Shown: one piece after another, positions 33,414 through 45,082 of the stretch | How positions within the stretch are numbered: the first letter of the stretch is position 1 | Layout: every line of letters begins with the position of its first letter | Source of the DNA: Adenophora triphylla var. japonica | Taxonomy: Eukaryota; Streptophyta; Magnoliopsida; Asterales; Campanulaceae | Direction of reading: 5' to 3' | DNA length: 64,000 bases | Assembly (NCBI GenBank): GCA_022495995.1 | Contig: JAFEMH010000924.1 | Span: forward strand, 496,001-560,000 | Made by a program: the position numbers and the translations under genes | Notes under the pieces: generated by a model | Databases searched by the model: none | What the model was told of the DNA's origin: nothing | The model's input: only the letters and a program-made list of their open reading frames with translations

Positions 33414-33840
33414 TTTATTCTAGCAAAAAACTTGTAAAAAATGCGTTTTTTTCATAAGCTTACGAAAAAAAGTGTTTTAAAATTACCGTAAAACTTTAAC
33501 CCGTGCTCTCATTCTCTCTCTAAACGCAAAAGTCTCTCCCTCTCTCACTACTATCTCTCTAAACGCAAACACCCATTGCTCTCTCCCTCCCTGGATTGTC
33601 TTCTTCACCGTTCCTCTCTCAATCTCCTCCCTCACCGGCTCTCTTCCATTAATCAACCGGAGCAACCTCCTTCTCACCGGCAACAACCCAATTCCCTCTC
33701 AATCGCCCATCACCGTCCCTCTCTTCCCAATTACATTCGCTTCCTAACCTTTTCCTCCTCAACGGCGCTCCCTCTCTCCCAGCCACGCCCATCGCCTTCT
33801 TCTCACCTCAAATTCCAAATTTTCTAAACGGAGCCCTGAC
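33414..33840 (+). other. Pyrimidine-rich stretch
   Basis: The stretch is dense in CTCTCTCC and CACCGG codons (frame 33576-33827). It resembles a 5' untranslated leader or a captured gene start. No family was recognised, and it runs out of frame at TTTTCTAAACGGAG. Confidence 0.35.
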
Positions 33841-33984
33841 TAAACTCCCATGGCCGCCGGATGTTTCTCAATTTTCTACACACTGCGTTTTCTGATGCTA
33901 ATTAGTAAACATATACGCCATTGATACACACTGCGTTTTCTGATGAAAGAGATTATGTTAATATCAAATTTAACAGAGTACCAG

Positions 33985-34520
33985 TGGGGGATTTGATGTG
34001 CCAGTGCTAGGGATTTGATGTGCCAGTGCTAGTGTAAACTAATGTCAATGTATGTGTTTTTGAGTGCCAGTGCATGTGTTTTGAGTGCCAGCAAAAAAGA
34101 GTATCAGTGCATGTGTTTTGGAGTGCCAGTCCATGTGTTTTGGAGTGCCAGTGTATGTGTTTATGAGTGCCAGCAAAAAAGAGTACCAGTGTTTGGTGTA
34201 AAAAAGTGCCATCACATGTACACTGGCACTTATTGATACTACAACGGGCACTTTTATAAGTGCAAGTATCAATGTTAAAAAGTGTTAGTGTAATGGTTGG
34301 CAATTATTAACACTACCATTGGCATTTTTAATAACTGCCAGTATTAATATAAAAAAGTACCAGTGTACTCACTGTCAATTTTTAACATTAACATTGGCAC
34401 TTGAGAAAAGTGCCAGTTTCATGTTTATAAAACGCCAGCATGAAATCACTGGTCATTTGTAATATTAACACTGGCATTTATCATGGTTGCCAGTTTCATG
34501 TTTATAAAACGCCAGCATGA
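33985..34520. repeat. Array of AGTGCCAG-type repeats
   Basis: More than 20 degenerate copies of (GA)GTGCCAGTG or CACTGGCA occur in both orientations, with longer units GTGCATGTGTTTTGGAGTGCC and CATGTTTATAAAACGCCAGC (the latter twice). It looks like the subterminal array of a DNA transposon. Similar AACACTGACA repeats lie at 42760-43060. It directly precedes the hAT fragment. Confidence 0.75.
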
Positions 34521-34531
34521 ATTAAGTTTGA

Positions 34532-35050
34532 TTGTTCTACTTACTACCCAATTTCATCATCCGTCACAAGACTTCATCTTACAAGAATTCAGGTGTTGAT
34601 GTTCTTTTTGAAAATAGTTTTGGATTTTTACTAAATTCTAGCTGGTTGAAGTCGTTGGAATCTCATGAATTAAGAGAATGTTGCATAAAGTTCACAACTT
34701 CTTTTTCTCACAATAAAGTGTCAGATGTTGATTTGAATGATTTCTTTTCTGAATTAAAAGTGTTGCAATTCACTTTGCCAAGGTGGTCAATGTCAGCTCT
34801 CGAAGTTTTTGAATTTGTCAAAGATGCAGATTGTTAATCTAACGTTAGTATCGCGTATCGAATTTTTTTAACTATGCCCGTAGCCGTTGCATCGGCTGAA
34901 AGAAGTTTCTCAAAATTGAAATTATTGAAAAATTACTCAGAGGTCATCAATGTCTCAAGAAAGATTGAGCGATCTTGCCATTTTGTCTATTGAGAAGGAT
35001 TTTGTAGAAAATATTAATAATGATACTTTTAGTGAAAACTGCAGATGATA
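34532..35050 (+). pseudogene. hAT transposase C-terminal fragment (ZMYM1-like)
   Basis: The frame 34532-34837 encodes SGVDVLFENSFGFLLNSSW and LKVLQFTLPRWSMSALEVFEF. After a break, TMPVAVASAERSFSKLKLLK followed by SQERLSDLAILSIEKDFV in another frame is the hAT dimerisation domain. The N-terminal and catalytic parts are missing. At least one stop and one frameshift are present. Confidence 0.72.
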
Positions 35051-35099
35051 TCGTAGATGATTTTCCAGATTCCAAATGATATCGCAGATGATTTCCTGT

Positions 35100-36104
35100 G
35101 CTGGAATTTACATAGTTGTACATTTCTCATTGATTAATTAATGGACTAATGTGTTAATATAATCTGTATAGTCTATGGTGTATGCCATATTTCAGGTAGC
35201 AATATGATCAAATAAAGAGCTAAAAACTTGGGAAATTTGGAAGAAAAAGGTTTATGCATAAATGTTATTTTATGCATAAAAACTTTACAAGATTTACTTT
35301 AGCAACAACAAAGGAAAACGTGTGGAGACTTGGTCAAGGAGTTGTTGCTGAGAGTACAAGGCTAAGAATTCTTGGGAGTACAAGGCGTTGAAGCTTGGAC
35401 TTGATGATCAAACAACACGGTTGCTACAATTGAGGAAGTGGGTGCTAGAAGTGAGGAACAAACTCAACCACTCTCCCTACTCTCCCTCAACGTGCAAGAC
35501 AGCCCCAAGGCTGTTTATTTGAGTAGCCTTCAAGTATTTGAAGATTATAAATATGCTTGGAAGGTTTCATTTGAAGACACACCAAGATACGCCATTCCAT
35601 ACACACCTTCGAAGCATTAGAGATAGAGTTCTTTGTTTAGTTCTTTTCATCCATCCTCTCTTATAATTTTGCACTTGATTACATTGGTATCAAGTTGTGT
35701 GAAGGCTAGGATTGGATTTCGTTCTTTATCTCTTGTTCCATAGAGCTCATATTGTTATAGACATAGGGAACATTTCGACTTTGTAAATTCATTGTTCATA
35801 GTGATTATAAAGTCTTGCCTAAGAGGCATCCTCAAGTTATATTTATATAACTTGAGAAAAAAAATTGTGTTATTATTCCGCTGCAATCTCTTTTACAAAA
35901 TTGTTTTATTTTCGAAGTGTGTGTGTGTGCTATCCCAAGTGCTATCATTGGTGTTGTTATCACCTTGGATATCACTTGTGATTCTGGCCGTGACAATTTC
36001 AATTGGTATCAGAGCAGGTCACTTGACGATACTAAGTGCTTGATCTAGGTGTCATGGCTTATGATTCTTCTACAATGGAATGGAAGAAGAAGAAAGAAGA
36101 ATAA
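35100..36104 (+). mobile_element. Copia LTR with primer site and gag start
   Basis: An LTR of roughly 0.9 kb ends GACAATTTCA at 36001. AT and then TGGTATCAGAGC (36004-36015), the tRNA-Met primer site, follow. A gag start ATG at 36054 gives MAYDSSTMEWKKKKEE and stops at 36104. The rest of the element is deleted. The left LTR limit is uncertain. Confidence 0.6.
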
Positions 36105-36288
36105 TTTATGATATCTTTGATTTCATTATTCTTTGAATAATATCAATTCAACACTGAGAAATAAGAAAAATAGTCATTGAAATCTAATGATTCATTGTAT
36201 TTCGAAGAATACAATTAGATGTTGAGAAGAGAGAAAAATCATTAGTGGTATTATTTGGTTCATCACACGCAAATTGTCGATTGGGATA

Positions 36289-36662
36289 TGTAGGAATTTG
36301 AATTGGAACAATAATTCTTTCTTGTTTATTCTTCTCACAAGGAGGAAATATATATAGGAGAATACAAAGAGGTTTTAGTCCAAAAGGAAACTCAAAGCAA
36401 ATAGGAAACTAAAAGCAAATAGGAAACAAAAGGAATTAGGAAACCAAATCAAGTTGGAAACCCAATCCTACTTAAATTAAGATAGACGGAAACACAATCC
36501 TATTTAAAATAGGAAAGACGGAAATCTGGGCAGATTGAGGCCCGTTACCAGCATGAGGTCGACTGGCCCGGCCCATCCTCCATGCGGTCGATCACTGGCC
36601 CGGCCCACCCTCCATGCGGTCGACCGCATCTATGGTTGACCGTGCGGCTGACCGCATCAACA
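36289..36662 (-). repeat. 3' LTR of Copia element 1
   Basis: On the minus strand it runs from TGTTGATGCGG to CCTACA. A purine tract (TGAGGGAGGG, 36663-36672) adjoins it inside the element. It contains a GCGGTCGACCGC palindrome and TATATATA near 36350. Confidence 0.95.
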
Positions 36663-36669
36663 CCCTCCC

Positions 36670-38004
36670 TCAAGTTGGAGCGTGAGGGTTAAGAAGGCCC
36701 AACTTGCCAAGTAAAACATCAAACTGTTGCTTGCCGAGAGCTTTAGTAAATATGTCAGCCAACTGAGTCTTCGTGGGAACATAAGAAGGGGCAATAAGGC
36801 CAGTGGAGATAGCGTCACGGACGAAATGACAATCCACCTCAATATGCTTGGTCCGCTCATGATAAACAGGATTCTTGGCAATGTGTAGAGCCGATTCACT
36901 GTCACAGAAGATGGGAATAGCCTTGGGATGATGGACACCCATGCTTAATAACAAGCCCTTCAGCCATTTAAGCTCGCAAGTAAGTGCTGCCATGGCGCGG
37001 TATTCAGCCTCAGCAGAAGATCGAGAAACAGTAGGTTGTTTCTTAGTTTTCCAAGATATGGGGGAATGCCCGAGAAAAACGAGCCACCCGATAAGAGAAC
37101 GACGAGAGATGGGGCAAGCAGCCCAGTCCGAGTCACACCATCCTTGAAGTGTGAGATCACAGTCAGTGCCCAAAAGAATGCCTTGTCCCGGAGTGCCTTT
37201 GAGATAGCGAACAACCCGTAGAGCGGCTTCCCAATGCTCGGAACGATGTTCATTCATGAACTGAGAAAGAATGTGGACTGAATATGCAAGATCCGGCCGA
37301 GTTACAGCCAAGTAAATGAGGCGCCCAACTAGGCGGCGATAGCGTTCCGGATCTTCCAAGGGGGCACCGGTAGCAACACCAAGCTTATGGTTAGGTTCAA
37401 TGGGGAAGCTAGAGGGCTTTGCACCTAGAAGACCGGCCTCAGAAATAATATCCAATGTATACTTTCTTTGGCACAGAAACAAGCCATCAGGATTGCGAGC
37501 AACCTCAATGCCAAGAAAGTATTTCGGAGATCCGAGATCCTTCATTTTGAAGCACTCACACAGTACTTCTTGAAGGACAAAGAAGGCAATAAATCGTTCC
37601 GCTATGATGAGATCGTCAACATACACAAGCACATTAATCTGGGTCGCACCTTTTGTGAATGTAAACAGAGAGTAGTCAGAGTAGGACTGGAGGAAGCCAT
37701 AAGTCTTCAAGGAAGTCAATAACTTGGCGAACCAACAACGAGGGGCTTGCTTCAGACCATAGAGGGACTTATGAAGACGGCAAACCGTGTTGGTGTTTGG
37801 TGCCTCAAAACCCGGAGGGAGTTTCATATAAACCTCTTCTGCTAAGTCGCCATGCAAGAAGGCATTGTGAACGTCCATCTGATGTAACTCCCAATTCTTG
37901 GAAGCAAAGAATAGCAAGGAAAGCCCGAACAAAGTGACCATTTTAGCCACAGAGCAAAAGTTTCGTGTAGTCGATGCCTTCTTTCCGATGATTGCCAAGG
38001 ACAA
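36670..38004 (-). pseudogene. Copia reverse transcriptase and RNase H
   Basis: This 444-codon frame covers nearly the whole RT palm plus RNase H. Key segments are HQMDVHNAFLHGDL, LYGLKQAPRCWF, the catalytic VYVDDLI at about 127-133, DLGSPKYFLGIEV, RPDLAYSVHILSQFM, the RNase H motifs WCDSDWAACP and SSAEAEYRAM, and the end VPTKTQLADIFTKAL. The N-terminal RT fingers lie upstream in another frame, so the polyprotein is frameshifted near 38000. Confidence 0.9.
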
Positions 38005-38904
38005 CTAGCCGAGACTTGAGCCGTTCAACCGCTCCGTCGAATTATATTTGATCTTATAGAACCATTGACATCCCAGTGGCCCGTTTGCCAGAGGCAGTGA
38101 AACCATCGACCATGTGCCATTATCCTCCAAGGCACGAATTTCCTCTTGCATTGATCAAGTTTCCAGTCATCATGAGCCATGGCCTCGCGAAAGGAGGTCG
38201 GCTCTTTAGCCACTGTGAGAGCTGCAAGAAAAGTACGATATTTTGCAGAAAACCGATCACAGTTTATATAGTGAGCTATATGATAGGGGTACCCGAGGAA
38301 CCGATTGAAGACGGAGATGCGGGGATGGACTAGAAGAAGTAGTAAGAGCCACAAAGTCGCGAAGACGAATCAAGGCATTTTCTGTCTCATACCCCTCCCT
38401 AAAGTGTCGGGTCCGTAACCATCGAAGAGACCGACGTTGATGCGTATGAGCAAGAGACTCGGTGGCAAATGAAGGAACAAGCAGGACCAACTTCTTCCCG
38501 TACATCGGATAAAGTAATGGGCTCCTGCGCAGAGGTTCAATGTAAGGAGCAACGGAGTCTTCTACAACAGAAGATCAATGTGACCGAAAGCTTCTTCCTC
38601 AAAGAAGGACATCAACAGAATCGGGGACATGAGGAATGTGAGTAGAATCGCCGTATGGGAACACAGCCTCAAAGAACTTCACATCACGAGAGACGAAGAA
38701 TTTCTTGGTCTCGAGATCAAACAGCCTTCCACCCCTTTTTTCCAAGAGGATACCCCACGAAGATGCATTTACGGCTGCGACTAGCAAATTTGTCACCCCT
38801 AGCCTGCTGATTATGAGCATAACACATCGAACCAAAAACTCGAAGGGAATCAAAAAAGGGGGCTTTGCCAAACAAGATATCGTAGGAGTTTTATTATCTA
38901 ACAA
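38005..38904 (-). pseudogene. Copia integrase C-terminus and RT N-terminus, broken
   Basis: Pieces in several frames, including GDKFA-like text and RLFDLETKKFFVSRDVKFFE with FPYGDSTHIPHVPDS (38599-38780), belong to the region between integrase and RT. Several frameshifts fall here, for example near 38390 and 38580. Confidence 0.65.
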
Positions 38905-39509
38905 AGGGAAGGGGTTCGATTGATCAAATGAGCAGCGGTAAGGACCGCTTCTCCCCAGAAGTAAATGGGGAGGTGAGCCTGAAACCTCAAGGCTCTAGCT
39001 ATGTTCAAAATATGACGATGTTTACGTTCGACACGCCCATTTTGTTGGGGAGTGCCGACACATGATGTTTGAAAAAGGATGCCGGTGGAAAGAAAATAAT
39101 CAAACAGGGAGTTAAACTCAGTGCCATTGTCAGACTGAACAATTTTGATTTTTTGAGAAAACTGTCGATCCACCATTGCAACAAAGGCCATAAACATGCG
39201 AAAAACTTCCGTTTTATCAACTAATAAATAAATCCAAACAGCACGTGAATAATCATCTACCAAAGTCAAGAAATAACGAGCACCACAAGAGGAAACATGG
39301 GTGTAAGGACCCCACAAGTCGCAGTGAACTTTCTCAAAAACTCTAGTAGACTTATACTCACTAATAGGAAAGCTATCTCTAGAATGTTTAGCACGAAAAC
39401 AAACGTCGCAAGGTTGATGAAGACTACCCGACAGATGAGAGACTGGAGGAAGAAGTTTCACTACTTTTTCAGATGGATGCCCCATACGATTATGCCACAA
39501 CTCGAGCAA
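38898..39509 (-). pseudogene. Copia GAG-pre-integrase and integrase
   Basis: The frame begins with the HHCC zinc module (LWHNRMGHPS and CDVCFRAKHSRDSFP). The catalytic DDE core follows: CDLWGPYT, LVDDYSRAVWIYL, VQSDNGTEF and TPQQNGRVERKHRHILN, where the final Glu is present. Integrase inserts the cDNA into the chromosome. The core residues are all seen. Confidence 0.9.
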
Positions 39510-39697
39510 AGCAGATGCATTGTTGATAGAGACATGACAAGCAGAAGGTGCGCCCCCGAAGTAGTAGAGTCCATCCCGCCTAACACCCGTTCCAATCAGG
39601 TTCCTCGATTGGTCCTGTATAGCACACAGAGAAGCATTAAAATGGACAGTGTAATGAACATCATCAGATAATTGAGAAACAGAAAGAAGACTGCAGT

Positions 39698-40303
39698 TTA
39701 AGTTTGGTATATAGAGAACATGATGAAGAACAAGAGTGCCTCGTTAAAGCGAATGTAACCCTCTATATGAGCAAAGACTGAAGCGCCGTTAGGGAGCTTG
39801 ACGGGGCAAGCTTGTATAGAGTATGAATCAAAGAGACAAGCAGCATTTCCGGTAACATGATTAGACGCTCCCGTATCAATGATCCAAGAAGATGTATCAA
39901 ACGTACCGTGAAGGCGATTATCCGGAATACGAGTGTTACCAACTAGGCCGGCTAAAGCATTCCACTGTTCTGCAGTAAACAAAGGTGAAGAAGTAGAGGG
40001 AAGAGATCCAGTGGAAGACCCGACTTGGGCGGCACCAAATTGGGTGACTGAGTTGGTCCGCGCAACTCCTCTCGCCTCGACCTCGCTGAGGACGACCTCC
40101 ACCACGAGCACCCGTTTTGCTGATGTCTCCCCACCATTCGGGATAGCCGACAAGCTCAAAACAGGAGGAGACATCATGACCCTTTTTCTGACAGTGAGAA
40201 CATGTAAGGTGGGATTTGTCGGGTTTGTCACGACCACGAGAACCACCAGTTTTGAGGGAAAATCCAACTGCATCCGGAGGCTCATCAAGAATTGGTTTAG
40301 CAA
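39698..40303 (-). pseudogene. Copia aspartic protease region
   Basis: WIIDTGASNHVTG is the Copia protease active site. The upstream gag tail is in another frame: gag ends at about 40080, with readable homology switching frames there. The frame terminates after SYSIQACPVKLPNGASVFAH and a short run-on. Confidence 0.85.
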
Positions 40304-41012
40304 GACGTACTCGTTCAGCCTGGGCTACCAATTGATAAGCACGATCAAGGGTGGGCAAGGGATCCTGAGACAAGAGGTTAGTACGAAGAGAGGCATAGTA
40401 TTCAGAATTTAAACCCATAAGAAATTCATGAAGCTTGCGCCGCCCTTCGTGTCGCGTGTTTCGTCCCTGTGCAGCTTGTCGCAAAGAAGAACAATCTATA
40501 AGCGGCTCGTAATTGTGCAGTGATTCCCACAATCCAGTCAACTTACCAAAATACACAGCCACAAACATGGTCTTGGTCTGCTCACATCGTGCTATCGACA
40601 TCTTCAATTGTTGAATGCGAGGTCCGTCTACCAACGCATATCGAGATTTGAGAGACTCCCATAAACGGCGAGCATCTCTATACTTGGAGAGAGTGCTTTT
40701 AACCTCGGGCTCAATAGTATTCATGAGCCATGATACCAACATAGCATGAATGGTATTCCAATCCGATTCGGTGCAAGGAGGAACGACGGAAGGAATAGAT
40801 CCATCCAAGAAACCGAATTTTCGTCTAGCTTCGAGAGCGGTCTGTATATCACCAGCCCAATCATCATAGTTGTCACCACGGAAGCGAATAGGAGTTATGA
40901 AATCACCAGGTCGATCTTGGGGACCTAGGTAGAAGGGAGAGTTATATTCAATCTTCAAAACTGGAGGAGGCCGCTCATCACCACCTCCACCGGCCGGAGG
41001 TTGTTCCGCCAT
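39936..41012 (-). pseudogene. Copia gag
   Basis: The start is MAEQPPAGGGG at 41012, just inside the primer site; longer readings extend into the LTR and are artefacts. It contains the gag-polypeptide domain (NSPFYLGPQDRPGDFITPIR, LLSQDPLPTLDRAYQLV) and a CCHC knuckle, CSHCQKKGHDVSSC, followed by GYPEWWGD. A frame break lies after that point. Confidence 0.88.
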
Positions 41013-41040
41013 TGTTAAGATCAAGAGCTTGTGTATGGAG

Positions 41041-41052
41041 GCTTTGATACCA
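41041..41052 (-). other. Copia element 1 primer-binding site
   Basis: The minus strand reads TGGTATCAAAGC directly after the LTR end, a one-base variant of the initiator tRNA-Met primer site. Confidence 0.85.
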
Positions 41053-41426
41053 TGTAGGAATTTGAATTGGAACAATAATCCTTTCTTGTTTATTCTTCTC
41101 ACAAGGAGGAAATATATATAGGAGAATACAAAGAGGTTTTAGTCCAAAAGGAAACTCAAAGCAAATAGGAAACTAAAAGCAAATAGGAAACAAAAGGAAT
41201 TAGGAAACCAAATCAAGTTGAAAACCCAATCCTACTTAAATTAAGATAGACGGAAACACAATCCTATTTAAAATAGGAAAGACGGAAATCTGGGCAGATT
41301 GAGGCCCGTTACCAGCATGAGGTCGACTGGCCCGGCCCATCCTCCATGCGGTCGATCACTGGCCCGGCCCACCCTCCATGCGGTCGACCGCATCTATGGT
41401 TGACCGTGCGGCTGACCGCATCAATA
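41053..41426 (-). repeat. 5' LTR of Copia element 1
   Basis: It has the same length as the other LTR and three differences from it: one near 41081, one near 41221 and the penultimate base (CA has become TA on the plus strand). Confidence 0.95.
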
Positions 41427-41431
41427 GGATA

Positions 41432-42113
41432 TGATCAAATTTGTTACATAACTAACAAATAATAATGATTGTAACAATTCAATATTTGAAATGGAATCGT
41501 ATTAAAAAGCATACATGATTTTTGAAAAAGAGAAAAATTAAATTTAAGAAAAAAATAATAAAGAGATTAAAGAAGGGTAACATAAACAATCAGGCCACAC
41601 TTTTTATTTTCAAATTTCTGATTCATCAAAAATAATTTTTATTAAAAAATTAATTATTTATTTTTGAACATTAAAAAATGGAAATAGAATGAATGGAAAC
41701 ATATTTTTATTCTAATGAAATGCCAACCAAACACTACCTAAAACTTAAAAAAAAATTAAAAAAAATTAAAAAAATTGTGGCCGTTCACCATCTACATAAT
41801 TTTGGATTGAGACGTGAAATTAACAGACTTTATTTTTATTTTTATTTTTATTTTATAGTCGGAGTGAGTGATACAAAGAACGAATATCGAAAAGCCACCG
41901 ACAGAGGAATGACTCAAGTTATTTGTCTTCTTATTGACGAAATTCCAAAGGTTTGTTCCAACATAACATAGTACACCTTTAAGATTTGGCTAAATTACAT
42001 AATAATCCCTAAGGTTACTGAATTTTTCTCAATTGAAAAGTTCTGGAGGCGCTGATTCACTGAAGTTAATAAACTAACGAAAACTTTCTTAGGAAAGGAG
42101 TTTTGCTCTACTT
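41432..42113. other. AT-rich flank with one exon-like segment
   Basis: It is mostly A/T. The interval 41859-41950 is open, flanked by TTTATAG and CAAAG/GTTTGT, and reads VSDTKNEYRKATDRGMTQVI and so on. No family was recognised, so it is only a possible orphan exon. Confidence 0.3.
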
Positions 42114-42122
42114 TTGATAATA

Positions 42123-42395
42123 GGATTTTTCTATTGTGTGCCCATGAGCACATGATAAGGATTAAAGATTCTCTTGTAATGTGTGTTAAATTAATACTTG
42201 ACACACATTACAAGAGAATCTTTGAATAAATCTTTTAAAGATTCTTCAGAATGTGTCAAATTAATACTTGACACACATTACAAGAGAATCTTTAAAAGAT
42301 TCTCTTGTAATGTGTGTCAAGTATTAATTTGACACACATTACAAGAGAATCTTTAATCCTTATCATGTGTCCATGGGCACACAATAGAAAAGTCC
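42123..42395. mobile_element. Fold-back Mutator-type MITE
   Basis: The 273-bp element has long inverted arms starting GG-TTTTCTATTGTGTGCCCA. A perfect 9-bp target duplication TTGATAATA lies at 42114-42122 and 42396-42404. Inside, the block AAAGATTCTCTTGTAATGTG and its inverse occur several times, giving nested palindromes. There is no coding capacity. Confidence 0.85.
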
Positions 42396-42759
42396 TTGAT
42401 AATATTAGAAGGAACCCAAACATCCTATATTTAAATGAAATAAATACTCTTTCCATCCCTATTAGGAGCTTTCATTTTTCATATGATTACATTTAACAAG
42501 TCAAATTTATTTTCAATATAATTTTATTTACATGTATCTTCTTAAAATTTCATTAAACTTAATATTTTAAAATACTTAATTAAATCTAAAAAAAATGGCA
42601 AAATCTTTTTTTAAAAAATTCAGTTTTTGCTAACAAGTAGGAAAAATGTTTTTTTAAATCGAACAGTGACATTTTCTACATAAGTGAAACTTTTTTTTAA
42701 AAAAAAACACACGGTGTTGGATGTTTTCTTAAAATCACACGATAATATTTTTGTAAATA

Positions 42760-43060
42760 GCTGGAGTTTACTAATAGATCTTGACACTTTTTAAAACTAC
42801 ATCTGATATTGTTTAACACTATACCTTGTACATGATGCTCTTTAACACTAACGCTGACAATCTTTTTTATACTGACGCTAATAATTTTTAATAGTAACAC
42901 TGACACTCAATAACACAATCACTAGCACAATTTAACATTTACATTAACATTTTTAATTCTAACACTAGCACAATTTAACATTTACATTAACATTTTTTAT
43001 TCTAACACTGACACTATAACTAACAGTGCCACTCAAAAACACTATCAATGACAATCGTTT
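42760..43060. repeat. AACACTGACA-type repeat array
   Basis: Many degenerate AACACTGACA or ACTAGCACAATTTAACATT copies, including a direct duplication of about 45 bp. They resemble, in inverted sense, the AGTGCCAG array at 33985-34520 and may be the other side of a related transposon. Confidence 0.55.
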
Positions 43061-43142
43061 TTAACGCACGAACTGGAAGTCACCTAAATAGATTAAAAGC
43101 CCTTTTTTTAATGATTGAATAACAGTTAGATGAAAGCAAATA

Positions 43143-43426
43143 CTCCCTCCGTCCCGGTAGTATCAGCACGGTTACTGTTTGCGCGGGAATTAAGGAATAT
43201 GATATTTTAATAAAATGTTGTGAGTGTAAAAGAATGAGTGGAGAGAGAATGAGTGGAGGGTGTAATAAATTATAATGGTGTTGTGAGTATTAAAATAATG
43301 TAGGAGAGAGAATGAGTGGGGTTGGGTGAATATTTTATTAATATAAAGTTTCCTTTTTGGGAGTGTGCGGATATTAACGGGACGCCCAAAAAGGAAAGTG
43401 TGCTAATATTAGCGGGACGGAGGGAG
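43143..43426. mobile_element. Stowaway MITE A
   Basis: Ends CTCCCTCCGTCCCGGTAGTA and ATTAGCGGGACGGAGGGAG; TA duplications at 43141-43142 and 43427-43428. Confidence 0.85.
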
Positions 43427-43696
43427 TAAACAACAAGGAATATATTGGAGCTTATCAATACTTTAGGGGTAGGAACTAAATAAAGCAAACAGATGAGAGC
43501 ACCGACAGCCACTTCAGTTGTCGGAGAGGAGTAACCGGACACAGCCGGTTTTAATATAAGTACAGCCTGTTTACATCAAATTCTTAGTTCAAACATCTCT
43601 GTAACTCCCTAAGTCCACACGGCCTCATTTATATTCAGATTGTGACTAACGTACCACCAAATTATTAGTTCTAACCTCTTCTCAGCCTTCTATATA

Positions 43697-43974
43697 CTCT
43701 CTCCGTCCCACCTCACTTGATACTTATTTTCATTTTGGATCGTTCCAGCTCATTTGACACTTCTCAAAATAGCCTACTTTTTATAATTTTATATTCATTC
43801 TACTCCACCACTCATTCTCTCTCTTCATTTTCCACCACTCAATTTATTCAACCAACACTACTATTTATCCCACTCATTTTCTCTCTTCATTTTTTACCAC
43901 ACATTTTTTTTTATTCTTTTTTCTTAGTTTTCGTGTTCACCTCAAAAGTGTCAAGTGAGATGGGACGGAGGGAG
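43697..43974. mobile_element. Stowaway MITE B
   Basis: Ends CTCTCTCCGTCCCACCTCAC and GTGAGATGGGACGGAGGGAG; TA duplications at 43695-43696 and 43975-43976. Confidence 0.85.
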
Positions 43975-43976
43975 TA

Positions 43977-44597
43977 TAGTAAAAAAGAAAACTATATCAT
44001 TAAATAAAGAATGTGGCACATTTTTATTCATGAAATGGACAAACAGTCTAATATAGTTTTTACTTGTATGGAGCATCTATAAACAAACAGTCGATAAAGT
44101 TTTCACTTTTATGATGTATCTGATTGCTACCTATAGCATAAATAAGATCTTTCAATCGTTATTCTATTGTGATTCAAATTTTTATAATTGTTGAATATGT
44201 TGCATCGCTGTTGCAATTAATAATGAATTATATTATTATATAAAATATTTTGATGAAATATAAAATACATTTTTATACTATAATATAAAAATGTTTTTTT
44301 ATATTTATTTAAAATTTTACATTATGAATTATGAAGTACACTTTTTATATTTGGCTGTCTGATTAAGATTACATCACCGCTGGAGCAAATCCAGGGCTCA
44401 GTTTGAAATTCCTATGGTATTGCCCAAACAAAAATATTACTCCTTCCCAAAATAAGTATTTATTTTTCTTGTAAAATTTATGTTAGAATAATTTCTATTT
44501 TTGAAAATATTATTGGATTATTTATTATCAAATACCAAATTTAATTAATTCACATTTACATTCGTGCACTATTATAATAAGAACATTAATGTATTTA
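43977..44597. other. AT-rich stretch between MITEs, no gene seen
   Basis: No coding frame, RNA gene or terminus was recognised. Confidence 0.5.
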
Positions 44598-44883
44598 CTC
44601 CCTTCGTTACACGTAATTGTAGACTTACTTTTGGGTGTGAAAATTAAGGAAAAGTATGAGAGAGAAATAGGTGGAGGAGGTGTTGTGAGTATGAAAAATT
44701 AAATAGGAGAGAGAATGAGTGGGAGGAATAGTTAGGAGAGAGAATGTTGTGAGTGTAAAAGTGAAGTAGGAGAAAGAATGAGTGGGTGGAATAGTGAATA
44801 TTTGTTTCCATTTTTGATAATCCACACTAATGTGGGACGGACCAAAATGAAAATAAATCCACACTTACGTGAGAAGGAGGGAG
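44598..44883. mobile_element. Stowaway MITE C
   Basis: Ends CTCCCTTCGTTACACGTAAT and TTACGTGAGAAGGAGGGAG; TA duplications at 44596-44597 and 44884-44885. The interior shares GAGAGAATGAGTGG tracts with the others. Confidence 0.8.
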
Positions 44884-45082
44884 TATATGTTTTTATTATA
44901 CTGTACTAAAACTACTTAAAGTTTAATATTCCTAAGTATCTCTCAAAATTAAAATTATACATTTATTTCAAAACAGAAGAAAAGAAGTGTATGAGTGATA
45001 TCATTATCTTGTTTTCTACATTTTTCATTAATATTTCGTTTTCACCTTTTATCCATTTCAAAATAAAAAGTATATTAAAACT

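Larger units (their letters stand above)
36289..41426 (-). mobile_element. Complete young Copia retrotransposon
   Basis: The 5138-bp element has two 374-bp LTRs that differ at only three positions by my alignment. A perfect target duplication GGATA lies at 36284-36288 and 41427-41431. It reads right to left: primer site, gag, protease, integrase, RT, RNase H, polypurine tract. Despite the near-identical LTRs, the coding region carries several frame breaks. Confidence 0.95.

Noticed and set aside
34007..34303. Cys/His-rich minus-strand ORFs resembling zinc-binding proteins
   Set aside because: They are translations of the AGTGCCAG repeat array; periodic Cys and His come from the DNA repeat.
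42123..42395. Small ORFs beginning MSSINLTHITRESLILIM on both strands
   Set aside because: They are mirror images created by the inverted repeat of a MITE, not genes.
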